64,000 nucleotides of DNA, from positions 3,438,501 to 3,502,500 of the forward strand of contig CP016211.1 of NCBI GenBank assembly GCA_001931535.1. Reading direction: 5' to 3'. This document shows, piece by piece, positions 53,601-61,822 of this stretch (the stretch's first letter is position 1; every line of letters starts with the position of its first letter). The stretch comes from Minicystis rosea. GTDB lineage: Bacteria > Myxococcota_A > Polyangia > Polyangiales > Polyangiaceae. The translations under genes and the position numbers were made by a program. The notes beneath the pieces are model-generated. The model was not told where the DNA came from. It made no database searches and saw only the letters and a list, made by a program, of their open reading frames with translations.

Positions 53601-54569
53601 TCACTTGCTGGTGCTGGCGGGCGGCGGAAGCGATTTGCCCGCCTTGGCTGCGACGGTGCTCACGGGGCGCGAGGCCGACGACGGCTTCGAGGTGGCGGGG
53701 CGCTCGAAGGGGGTGAGGCCGAGCGATTTCTCCACGGATTCGAGGCGCGCGTTGGCTTCCGCGCGCAGCTCGCCGAGCTCGCGGAGGATGGTCTCGATGT
53801 TGACCTCGTTCTTGAGGTTCACCTTGAAGTCGGTCTCGGCGGTGGCGCGATCCTTCAGCACCTGGCGGTTTTGGCTCATCACGATGAGCGGGCCTTGCAG
53901 CGCCACGAGGATGGCGAGCACCAGGTTGAAGAAGACGTACGGGTATTGATCGAAGGGCTCGCCGTGGAGGAGGCCGGGGCGGTTCATGATGAACCACATC
54001 ACGCTGATGCCGAGGAGGAGCCCGATGAAGCCCCAGCTTCCATTGAACTCGGCCACCTTGTCGGCGAGGCGATCGCTCCAGGTGAGCTGCTTGTCCAGCT
54101 CTTCGACGACGTTCTTCGCGGCGCGCTCGGAGAGCATGGCGTTCGTCTCGCGGAGGCGCTCGGCCATCGTCCGGAGGATGGCCATGGCGGCGCGGGGGCG
54201 GCGCTCCAAGTAGGCGGAGAGCGTCTCGCGGGAGAGCTCGAGGAGCGAGGCGTCGGTGGTGGCGAGGGCGCTGGCGCTGCGGGGCTTGTCGTCGAAGAGG
54301 GCGAGCTCGCCGAAGTACTCGCCGACGGTGATGTCCTTCAAGGACACGCGGCGCGAGCTCTCGCCCGGCAGGTGAATGTTCACGTGGCCGCTCGCCACGA
54401 TGTACATCTCGGTGCCGGCGTCGCCTTGGTGGAAGATCATCTCCCCGCTCGCGAAGGGCCGCTCGACGAGCGTGTTGGCGAGGTGATCGAGGTCCTCCTG
54501 GGCGAGGCCTTCGAAGAGCGGGATGCTCCGGAGGAGGTCCGTGTTCGGCACCGCGGCGGAGTATCGCAC
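53601..54569 (-). CDS. Cyclic-nucleotide-binding domain fused to a DUF1003 membrane domain
   Basis: The 322-residue protein starts at GTG 54569. Residues about 10-125 are a cNMP-binding barrel (GEMIFHQGDAGTEMYIVASG, GEYFGELALFDDKPRSASA). Residues about 140-285 are DUF1003: two helices with WGFIGLLLGISVMWFI and YPYVFFNLVLAILVALQGPLIVMSQNR (split here in two), then DFKVNLKNEVNIE. A Ser/Pro/Ala tail ends it. It is likely an inner-membrane protein controlled by a cyclic nucleotide, perhaps a channel or sensor. Confidence 0.88.
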   Translation of the reverse strand: MRYSAAVPNTDLLRSIPLFEGLAQEDLDHLANTLVERPFASGEMIFHQGDAGTEMYIVASGHVNIHLPGESSRRVSLKDITVGEYFGELALFDDKPRSASALATTDASLLELSRETLSAYLERRPRAAMAILRTMAERLRETNAMLSERAAKNVVEELDKQLTWSDRLADKVAEFNGSWGFIGLLLGISVMWFIMNRPGLLHGEPFDQYPYVFFNLVLAILVALQGPLIVMSQNRQVLKDRATAETDFKVNLKNEVNIETILRELGELRAEANARLESVEKSLGLTPFERPATSKPSSASRPVSTVAAKAGKSLPPPASTSK

Positions 54570-54620
54570 GAGACGCGCGACCTAGGCACGGGGGCAAAGC
54601 CCGTCTCGGCAAGCGAGCCC

Positions 54621-54713
54621 CCATCGTGATCGACGCCGGCGCGGCCGGCGTGGGGTATGGGGCCGCTCGCGGGCCCATCGTGATCGACGCCGGCGTGGGG
54701 TGTGGCCCATCGC
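54621..54713. repeat. Interspersed GC palindrome repeat, one and a half copies
   Basis: Read on the minus strand, this contains GATGGGCCCGCGAGCGGCCC, a slightly imperfect version of the core stem, then an ACCCC spacer and a GCCGG-type second stem, ending ATCACGATGG. A partial second copy abuts it (54676-54713). Here it lies between divergent genes, unlike the other copies that follow stop codons. Confidence 0.55.
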
Positions 54714-54834
54714 CGGCGCGGGCAAAGCCCCGCGCACCCCTTCCGAGCGGCGCGGCGCGCGAAGCCGATCCGTTCGGTGCACTGGATCATAGGCCGGCCG
54801 CTCGGGGGCTGCTAAGGTCGCGCCGAGGACACTG

Positions 54835-55494
54835 ATGTTTTTTCTCGACAGCTCCGACCCCAAGGAGATCACGGACATCTTCGCGTGGGGCGTCGTCAGC
54901 GGGGTCACCACGAACCCGCTCATCCTTGCTCGCGAAGCCGGCAACGTCGATCTCGAGCAGCGCATCCGCGACGTCCTGGCCGCTTCGACAGGGCCGGTGT
55001 CGGTCGAGCTCACCGCCGAGACCGAAGGCGCGATGCTGGAAGAGGCGCACGCGTACCACGCCTGGGCACCCGATCGGATCACCATCAAGGTGCCTTTCGG
55101 AGAGATCGGGCTGCGCGTCACCCACGCGCTGGCGCGGAGGGGCGTGGCCACCAACGTGACCGCGCTCATGAGCTTCAACCAGGCGTACCTCGCGGCCCTC
55201 GCCGGCGGCACGTACGTGTCCATCTTCAGCGGGCGCGTGCGCGACATGGGCTACGACGTGCGGCCGATCATCGCGCAGACGCGCGAGCAGATCGATCGCG
55301 AGCGCCTCGCCTCCAAGATCATCATCGGCAGCGTGCGCCACTTCATGGATGTGAACGAGGCGCTCGCCGCAGGCGCGCACATCGTCACGGTGCCCCCGCC
55401 GATCCTGCGCAAGATGCTGCACAACCCGAAGACGGACGAGACCATCCGCGAGTTCAACACGGCCTGGGCGAACCGGCAGGGTCGCGGGTCATGA
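54835..55494 (+). CDS. tal: Transaldolase (small MipB/TalC type)
   Basis: The 219-residue protein is the short transaldolase/fructose-6-phosphate aldolase class. The Schiff-base Lys is Lys85 in RITIKVP, with GVTTNPLIL at the N-terminus and TNVTALMSFNQAYLAA following. At the position where fructose-6-phosphate aldolases have Gln (Q59 in E. coli FsaA) this protein has Glu (VSVELTAE), which favours transaldolase activity in the pentose phosphate pathway. It is coupled by ATGA overlap to the fusion gene downstream. Confidence 0.93.
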   Translation: MFFLDSSDPKEITDIFAWGVVSGVTTNPLILAREAGNVDLEQRIRDVLAASTGPVSVELTAETEGAMLEEAHAYHAWAPDRITIKVPFGEIGLRVTHALARRGVATNVTALMSFNQAYLAALAGGTYVSIFSGRVRDMGYDVRPIIAQTREQIDRERLASKIIIGSVRHFMDVNEALAAGAHIVTVPPPILRKMLHNPKTDETIREFNTAWANRQGRGS

Positions 55495-57008
55495 CCAACG
55501 GGGTCCCGCACATGAGCGCGCACGCGAAGAACGGCGTCGCCGTGCCCTCCAGCGTGGAGGCCGCGCCCGACGCGCCCGAGAAGTACGTCGTCGAGGAGAT
55601 CAACCGCGCCCTCGTCTCCGTCGTCGGCCGGCCGCGCACGGTGCTCGACGTGGGCTGTGGCATCGGCCTCAACGGCGCCGCGGTGAAGCGTACCGGCGCG
55701 CGCGTGACGGGCATCGAGATCGTCCCGCGATCCATCGAGCGCGCCAAGGGCGTCCTCGACGAGGTGATCGCGGCCGACATCGAGAGCGACGCGTCTCTGC
55801 AGAACGCGCTCGGCGGTCGCCGCTTCGACACCATCCTCCTCGCGGACGTCCTCGAGCACACGAAGAGCCCGCGCGCGGTGCTCGAGCGCGTGCTCCCGTA
55901 CTTGGAGGACGACGGTCACGTCATCGTCTCGCTCCCCAACGTCGCCGCGTGGCCGGTGCGGCTCGGGCTGCTCTCGGGGAGCTTCGACTATCAGCCGAGC
56001 GGCATCCTCGACGACACGCACCTGCGCTTCTTCACGCGCGAGAGCGCGGTCCGCACGGTCGAGTCGGCCGGGCTCGAGGTGCTGCACCTCGGCCAGAACC
56101 CGATGCTCGTCCGCGCCCTCAAGGACGTGATCCTGAAGACGATGGTGCCCGCGGGCGCGCCGCCCACGCACCTCGGCGAGTCGCTCCCGTACAAGCTCTA
56201 CCAGCTCTTCGTGCGGCCCATCGAGGACGTGATCGCCGCGCAGGCGCCGGGCCTGCTCGCGTTCCAGAACGTCATCGTCGCGCGCAAGCCGCCGCGCAAG
56301 CGCAAGATGAGCCTCACCGTCGGCATGCTGACGATGGACGAGGAGGAGAGCATCGAGGCGATGATCGGCGAGATCCGCCGCGTGGCGCCCGACGCCAAGC
56401 TCCTCTGCGTCGACAGCTCCACGAAGGATCGCACGCCGGAGATCGCGCGCCGCCTCGGCGCCCGCGTGCTCCGCCAGGTGCCCCCGCGCGGCCACGGGCC
56501 CGCGATGGAGCTCCTCATGTACACGGCGGCGAAAGAGAGCGACATGCTCATCTACCTCGACTGCGACTTCACCTATCCGGTGGACATGATCCCGGTGGTG
56601 CGTCGCATGGTCGAGGAAGAGGGCGCCGACGTCGTCAACTGCGCCCGCACCCGCACGCGCCCCGCGGCCATGCCGGTGCCGAACTACCTCGCCAACCGCA
56701 GCTTCGCGGCCATGGCCCACGCGCTCCACGGCGTGCCCACGTGCGACGTGCACAGCGGCATGCGCGCCTATCGATCGGGCGCCATCCGCGGCTTCGACTT
56801 CGACGGCGAAGGCGACGCGCTCCCCATCGACACGCTGCTCTGGCCGGCGAAATGCGGCTATCGCGTGGTCGAGATGCCCATCGACTACAACGAGCGCGTC
56901 GGCCAATCCAAGCTGCGCAAGCTGGCGGGCACCGTGTGGACGATGATCCGCCTCGCCAAGACGCTCCCCGTCGGCACCCGCGGCGGCGAGCGCTTCGAGC
57001 TCCGGTAA
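55491..57008 (+). CDS. Fusion of a SAM methyltransferase and a GT2 glycosyltransferase
   Basis: The 505-residue protein starts at ATG 55491. Residues about 30-240 are a class I methyltransferase: VLDVGCGIGLNGAAVKRTG (SAM loop), GIEIVPRSIERA, LLADVLEHTKSPRAVLERV and ILDDTHLRFFTRES. Residues about 275-500 are a GT2 domain with VGMLTMDEEESIEAMI, CVDSSTKDRTPEIARRLG, LIYLDCDFTYP (DxD-like, nucleotide-sugar binding) and MPIDYNERVGQSKLRK, as in dolichol-phosphate-mannose-like synthases. The fusion suggests two successive steps on one glycan or polyprenyl-linked substrate. Confidence 0.88.
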   Translation: MTNGVPHMSAHAKNGVAVPSSVEAAPDAPEKYVVEEINRALVSVVGRPRTVLDVGCGIGLNGAAVKRTGARVTGIEIVPRSIERAKGVLDEVIAADIESDASLQNALGGRRFDTILLADVLEHTKSPRAVLERVLPYLEDDGHVIVSLPNVAAWPVRLGLLSGSFDYQPSGILDDTHLRFFTRESAVRTVESAGLEVLHLGQNPMLVRALKDVILKTMVPAGAPPTHLGESLPYKLYQLFVRPIEDVIAAQAPGLLAFQNVIVARKPPRKRKMSLTVGMLTMDEEESIEAMIGEIRRVAPDAKLLCVDSSTKDRTPEIARRLGARVLRQVPPRGHGPAMELLMYTAAKESDMLIYLDCDFTYPVDMIPVVRRMVEEEGADVVNCARTRTRPAAMPVPNYLANRSFAAMAHALHGVPTCDVHSGMRAYRSGAIRGFDFDGEGDALPIDTLLWPAKCGYRVVEMPIDYNERVGQSKLRKLAGTVWTMIRLAKTLPVGTRGGERFELR

Positions 57009-57012
57009 TCGC

Positions 57013-57594
57013 ATGAAGCGCCGCACGATCATGAAGGTCGCCGCGGCGCTGGCGCTCGCGCCCTCCGCGCGCGCGGACGAGCCGCCGTGCGCGCGTGTCG
57101 TCAGCAAGATTGGGCAGAACCACGGCCACGTGCTCGAGGTGAAGCCCGCCGACGTCGCTGCCGGCGTCGAGAAGACCTACGATCTGACGGGAAGCGCGGG
57201 CCACGCGCACGCCGTCACGCTCACCGCGGACGACTTCAAGGCCATCCGCGGCGGCCGGATCCTGCGCAAGCCGTCGACGCGCGACGGGCATCTCCACCGG
57301 CTCTACGTGCGCTGTGCCCCCGCGGTGGATCCGCCGGAGGTCGTGAGCGTGTGCACCGTGGAGATCGGCGGGAAGGACGATCACGAGCTCGTGATCAACG
57401 CCGACGACATGGCCGCGAAGCGCGAGCGGACCTACGACGTCCAAGGCGTCGCCGCCCACACCCACGCGGTGACGATCACGGCGGCCGATTTCGAGAAGCT
57501 GCACCGGGGCGAGCAGATCACGGCGCGCACGACGATGGCGACGCCGGGTGAAGATCACACCCACGTGGTGTTCGTGCGCTACCAGAAGAAGTGA
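57013..57594 (+). CDS. Exported His-rich protein with a duplicated domain
   Basis: The 193-residue protein starts MKRRTIMKVAAALALAPSARA: a short signal with a twin-arginine-like RRTIMK, so Tat export is possible. Two ~75-residue repeats follow. Each has His-rich parts: NHGHVLEV, GHAHAVTLT, GHLHRLYV in the first and DHELVIN, AHTHAVTIT, DHTHVVFV in the second. The regular HxH pairs suggest metal binding, perhaps copper or zinc. It lies 4 bases after the fusion gene on the same strand. Confidence 0.75.
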   Translation: MKRRTIMKVAAALALAPSARADEPPCARVVSKIGQNHGHVLEVKPADVAAGVEKTYDLTGSAGHAHAVTLTADDFKAIRGGRILRKPSTRDGHLHRLYVRCAPAVDPPEVVSVCTVEIGGKDDHELVINADDMAAKRERTYDVQGVAAHTHAVTITAADFEKLHRGEQITARTTMATPGEDHTHVVFVRYQKK

Positions 57595-57624
57595 GCGCTT
57601 CCAGGTCGTCGGGCACGCGCGTGC

Positions 57625-59106
57625 TCACGGCGCGAAGCGCGCGATCGAGAGCGGTGGCAACACCTCCCCGTAGCAGTTGGGCGCGAGGTAGATATGGGTC
57701 GCGATCACCAGCGAGCCGCAGCCGTCGACGCTCGCGGTGAGCTTGGTGGTGGAGAAGTGATACGAACGGCTCCACCGGTGTGCGCCCGAAGGGGAGTAGC
57801 TGGCGACGATGGGGTCGTGCTCCTGGGCGACGACGGCGCCTCCGCCGAGGTCGACGGCATGGACGCCGATGGGCTCGCTGGGGCCCTGGAAGCTGGTGAC
57901 GAGATAGACGTCGCCCGCCCCCGAGGTCCACACGGTCGCGCGCTTGTTGGAGCCCACGCTGGCGAAGGAGATGCCCGGGCCGCCGAAGCGTCGGCTCCAG
58001 AGGTGATGCCCCGTGACGTCGAGCTCACCGAGGACGAGATCCTCTTCGCCGAGGGGCGCGAGCGGGCTGCCACCGAGATTGACCGGCGCCACGCCCACCG
58101 CCCCGCTCACCACCACGCGTCCGGTCGCATCCATGACGGCATCGAGGTTAGGAACGGACAAGGCGCGGGTGTAGATGCAGTTGCCCGCAGCGTCGACGCG
58201 GGTGACGAACGTGCTGCCGCCCGGCGCAGCGGAGACGGCGCCACAGCCGAGATCAACGCTCGTGGTCGAGGTGGTGACCTGAAGCGAGCCGATCGGCGAC
58301 GTCCACGTGGGCGGCGCGATGGTCGTCCCGTCCGGCGCGTCGACCTCACTCTCGTCGGGAGGGCAGACGGGCGGCGCCGCGGCGCCGTAGCAAGAGTTGC
58401 CGAGGGAGACGAAGAGATCGTTGGTGGGGCCGATCGAGAGGCTCGCGAAGTACGTGTTGACGTCCTGCGATGCGGCCGAGTTGAGGTTGAAGGACCGCGC
58501 CGTGAGCCGTGCCCCGGATCCGTTCAGCCGAACGTAGTTGGCGTCGCCGTGGAGGTACGTGCTCTCGCACGTCGCGCCGACGACGACATCACCGGTCGGT
58601 CCGGTGGTGAGCCTGAACGGGAACACGCCGTACGATGCTGCGGGGCAGTTCAAGAGCTCGATGTCCGTCACGTGCATCCACAGCAGGTCTCCGCCGTTCT
58701 TGGTAGGATCGACGCCGGCGCTGCAATCGGCCCAGCTCGTTGCGGGCGAGGCGGGTGTGGGTGCATCGCAGATCGGAAGCACCGGCTTCTCCGCCACAGC
58801 GGCGCACTCGTCGCCTGCGGGCGCGTCCGTCGCGTCGTACTCGAGCACGACCACGCCGGCCCCATTGCAGACCCCCCTGGCACAGTCGCCCGCCGTCTGC
58901 GCAGCGATCGGCGTGCCGGCGGGAACGGGGCCGATGCCGCAGGCGCCGGCGTCGCAGGTGCGCGCGACGCACACGCCGTCCATGCCTGGGCAGTCGTCCG
59001 CCGTCACGCACTGACCGGCGCCGGAGCCGCCGCCTCCCTGGCAGCCCGTCGTGATCAGTCCGGCGAGGATCATCGAGGTCGCTCGCCACCGAGGGATCAT
59101 CTTCAC
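57625..59106 (-). CDS. Cys-rich lipoprotein with a beta-propeller-like C-terminal part
   Basis: The 493-residue protein has a signal with lipobox (LITTGCQGG), a Gly-rich linker, a Cys-rich section (about residues 33-85: QCVTADDCPGMDGVCVARTC and more), and ~350 residues with repeated strands such as TGPTGDVVVGATC, TFVTRVDAAGNCIYTR and TSGAGDVYLVTSFQGP. It resembles myxobacterial surface propeller proteins. MKM at the start allows ATG 59106 or 59100. It is convergent with the His-rich gene. Confidence 0.78.
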   Translation of the reverse strand: MKMIPRWRATSMILAGLITTGCQGGGGSGAGQCVTADDCPGMDGVCVARTCDAGACGIGPVPAGTPIAAQTAGDCARGVCNGAGVVVLEYDATDAPAGDECAAVAEKPVLPICDAPTPASPATSWADCSAGVDPTKNGGDLLWMHVTDIELLNCPAASYGVFPFRLTTGPTGDVVVGATCESTYLHGDANYVRLNGSGARLTARSFNLNSAASQDVNTYFASLSIGPTNDLFVSLGNSCYGAAAPPVCPPDESEVDAPDGTTIAPPTWTSPIGSLQVTTSTTSVDLGCGAVSAAPGGSTFVTRVDAAGNCIYTRALSVPNLDAVMDATGRVVVSGAVGVAPVNLGGSPLAPLGEEDLVLGELDVTGHHLWSRRFGGPGISFASVGSNKRATVWTSGAGDVYLVTSFQGPSEPIGVHAVDLGGGAVVAQEHDPIVASYSPSGAHRWSRSYHFSTTKLTASVDGCGSLVIATHIYLAPNCYGEVLPPLSIARFAP

Positions 59107-59220
59107 GCCTGGCTCCTCTCCTCCACAGCCTGGGTGGGGGATTGGTTGCAGGTGCGATCCCGTCGTTCACGGCGCGTGGCGGGTCCGCCCAGACGGCTCC
59201 GGCGCCGCAGAAGGAGGAAC

Positions 59221-59784
59221 CCGATCGACGGAGTCGCGCCGCTCGCCTCGGGAATGGGATCGGCGGGGGTCGTAAGAGATCGCGATGGCTGAGGGAGCCT
59301 CGCGAGCGCGGTCACATCGTCAGTTCTTCCGCTGGTAGATGCACCAGTTGAAGCCGCCGTCGAGCGGCACCTTCCCGGCCATCTGGTCGTGGAAGCGGCG
59401 GTCGCCGATCGACGGAGTCGCGCCGCTCGCCTCGGGAATGGGATCGGCGGGGGTCGTAAGAGATCGCGATGGCTGAGGGAGCCTCGCGAGCGCGGTCACA
59501 TCGTCAGTTCTTCCGCTGGTAGATGCACCAGTTGAAGCCGCCGTCGAGCGGCACCTTCCCGGCCATCTGGTACTGGTCGTGGAAGCGACGGTCGCCGATC
59601 GACGGAGTCGCGCCGCTCGCCTCGGGAATGGGATCGGCGGGGGTCGTAAGAGATCGCGATGGCTGAGGGAGCCTCGCGAGCGCGGTCACATCGTCAGTTC
59701 TTCCGCTGGTAGATGCACCAGTTGAAGCCGCCGTCGAGCGGGACCTTGCCGGCCATCTGGTACTGGTCGTGGAAGCGACGGTCG
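59221..59784. repeat. Threefold tandem duplication of a gene end
   Basis: Three direct copies: 59221-59404 (184 bp), 59405-59594 (190 bp) and 59595-59784 (190 bp). The third contains the real last ~30 codons and stop of the glycosyltransferase gene at 59694 plus about 100 bases beyond. Copy 1 lacks TACTGG, itself a small tandem unit. Copies 1 and 2 share two base changes absent from copy 3, so copy 3 duplicated first. Left flank 59107-59220 shows nothing else. Confidence 0.9.
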
Positions 59785-61403
59785 CGGTAGAGGACCTGCG
59801 AGCCGGGCACCGAGGGGTGCGTGCAGTCGTTCTGCGCGGAGATGAGCAGCAGGTACTTCGGCTTCTTGTCGAAGAAGCGCTGGTTGAAGCCGGGGCCGAG
59901 CTTCTGCGTGTAGCCGCCGGGGAGCTTGCTGATCACCGGGTCGACGAGGCCGAGCAGATCGAGGATCGGGTAGTCCGTCTCCCAACCGACGTAGCCGATG
60001 TCGCCGATGGCGAGCTCGCCGGGCGTGGTGTTCTGCTTCAGCCACGTGGCCGTGCCGCCCGCGGCCATGTCCCAGAAGCGCTTCTCCTTGTTCAGGAGAT
60101 CGGCCTGCGCGTCGCGGATCATCCCCGAGCGATGGCCGGTCACCACCACCGCGAAGATGGCGACGGCGACGTTGGTCGCGAGGTCGCGACGATCGACGGC
60201 GCGCCGCACGCCCACGCACACGAGCAGGAAGCAAAAGGGCTCGAAGGGCGCGAGGAAGCGGAAGTATTTCATCCAGTCGCCGCCGACGAGGACCACGTAG
60301 CCCATGACGGCCGCGCCGATGGTCGCGATGGCCAAGAGGTCGCGGCGCTTCTTCGCCAGGCCGAGGCCCAAGCCGAGCAGCGCCAGGTACACGACCGGGC
60401 CCGCGTGACCGAGGTAGTTGTTCACGTACCCGAGGCCCGCCTGGAGCTGGCCTTGGAGGTTGCCCGTCTTGGCGCTGAGCGTGTTCGGAACCCAGGAGCC
60501 GTAGTACGCGTGGCGGAAGAGCAGGTGCGCCGCGATCGGCGCCGCGAAGACGACGCCGCGCAGGATGTTCTGCTTGCTGAAGAAGCGGCGCCCCAAGAAG
60601 AGCATGAGGATGCCGATGTACATCGGCGCCTCCGGCCGGGTCAGGCCGGCCAGCGCGAAGACCACGCCCGACCACGGGAAGCCTTCGCGCGCGGGCGCCG
60701 AGGCAGGCTCCACATCCGGGCGCAGCGTCGCGTCCGTCTCGCGCAGGAAGAGGTACGTGCCCGCGAGCACGAAGAACACGAACGCGCCCGTCTCCAACCC
60801 GAAGATCGCGTAGCCGGAGAACACCACCGTCGAGGCCAAGAGCCACGTGGCCACGCAGGGCAGCGTGCGGTACGGCGCGAGACGGTTGGAGATGGCGTAC
60901 GTGAGCGACATCGATCCGAACGCCGACGCCGCGCCGAGGACCTTGGCGACGTTGTTGGGATCGAAGCCGAGCTTGATCCCGCCCGCGAGGATCACGGTCC
61001 AGAGGAAGTTCGTGTACCCCTCGATGCGCTCGCCCTCGTTGTAGACGAGGCCCCATCCACGCGCGAGGTTCCGCGCGTAGCGGAAGGAGATGTAGCTGTC
61101 GTCGACGGTGAAGGCGTGGACGCGCCACATGTTCACCGCGAGCAACATCGCCGGCAGCACCAGGCCGAACAGCAAGGCGAAGTCGCGCGGTATCCAATCA
61201 CCTGCGACCCAGCGCTGGAACGTCCGGGCCACGTCGCGCTCCGAGCCGTCGTCGTCACGGCCTTCCGCTTCGCTCGCAGCGTCCGTGTCGCCGGCCTCGG
61301 CGTCCGCCTCGTCCGCGTCGCTGCCCGCTCGGGTCTTCGGCTCTTCTTCGGCCGGGACGCGCGCGTCCTCCGCCTGCCTCTTCGCCTTCCGTTCTCGCGC
61401 CAT
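59694..61403 (-). CDS. GT-C membrane glycosyltransferase, AftB-like
   Basis: The 569-residue protein has an acidic, low-complexity N-terminal ~55 residues, then about ten membrane helices. The first periplasmic loop carries FTVDDSYISFRYARNLARG and GERIEGYTNFLWT, with the DD pair typical of arabinofuranosyltransferase-like GT-C enzymes that use decaprenyl-phosphate sugars, and LTRPEAPMY further on. The C-terminal soluble part ends GGFNWCIYQRKN. It likely builds cell-surface glycan. The 3' end is triplicated in tandem (59221-59784). Confidence 0.85.
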   Translation of the reverse strand: MARERKAKRQAEDARVPAEEEPKTRAGSDADEADAEAGDTDAASEAEGRDDDGSERDVARTFQRWVAGDWIPRDFALLFGLVLPAMLLAVNMWRVHAFTVDDSYISFRYARNLARGWGLVYNEGERIEGYTNFLWTVILAGGIKLGFDPNNVAKVLGAASAFGSMSLTYAISNRLAPYRTLPCVATWLLASTVVFSGYAIFGLETGAFVFFVLAGTYLFLRETDATLRPDVEPASAPAREGFPWSGVVFALAGLTRPEAPMYIGILMLFLGRRFFSKQNILRGVVFAAPIAAHLLFRHAYYGSWVPNTLSAKTGNLQGQLQAGLGYVNNYLGHAGPVVYLALLGLGLGLAKKRRDLLAIATIGAAVMGYVVLVGGDWMKYFRFLAPFEPFCFLLVCVGVRRAVDRRDLATNVAVAIFAVVVTGHRSGMIRDAQADLLNKEKRFWDMAAGGTATWLKQNTTPGELAIGDIGYVGWETDYPILDLLGLVDPVISKLPGGYTQKLGPGFNQRFFDKKPKYLLLISAQNDCTHPSVPGSQVLYRDRRFHDQYQMAGKVPLDGGFNWCIYQRKN

Positions 61404-61822
61404 CGCGGCCCTTCGTAATACATCCGCAGGCGCGTGGCTGCGGATTCCGTCCGGTGCCGTGCGGAGGTGTCACGGTCGCGCCTCGCCCTCTTCGGACGGT
61501 GCGTGATCGGCATGTCGGGGCCGCGGCTCACCGTGGCGCACGCAGCCGCGGCGCGGTCTGGAAATCGCGGGTCGCGCGCGAGCCGGTGGGGATCCGATGC
61601 CGTCGCTTCCAGGACCGAGGCGCGCGGCACGGAGTCCGTCGCGATCGTTCCGCGCGGAGCGACATCGTCGGGGCGCGGCTTCGCGCGTTCCGGTCGCGTG
61701 CGGAGCGCGGCTCGGGATCTTCGGCGAGACGATGCGCGAATGCTGAGAAATTCCGAGTGACCTGCGATCGGCGTGCTATCCATCGGCCGGGTCCGGATCG
61801 CTGGATCCACGAGGGGGATCTG
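61404..61822. other. Divergent intergenic region between the glycosyltransferase and the kinase
   Basis: 419 bases without a supported gene; an open frame exists on the plus strand upstream of the kinase start but has random composition. Promoters for both divergent genes must lie here. The kinase ribosome site GAGGGGG is at 61811-61817. Confidence 0.45.

Noticed and set aside
59103..59315. Small minus-strand ORF with a GFLLLRRR-like ending resembling a sorting tag
   Set aside because: It straddles the repeat boundary, lacks a proper hydrophobic segment and arises from the duplicated non-coding sequence.
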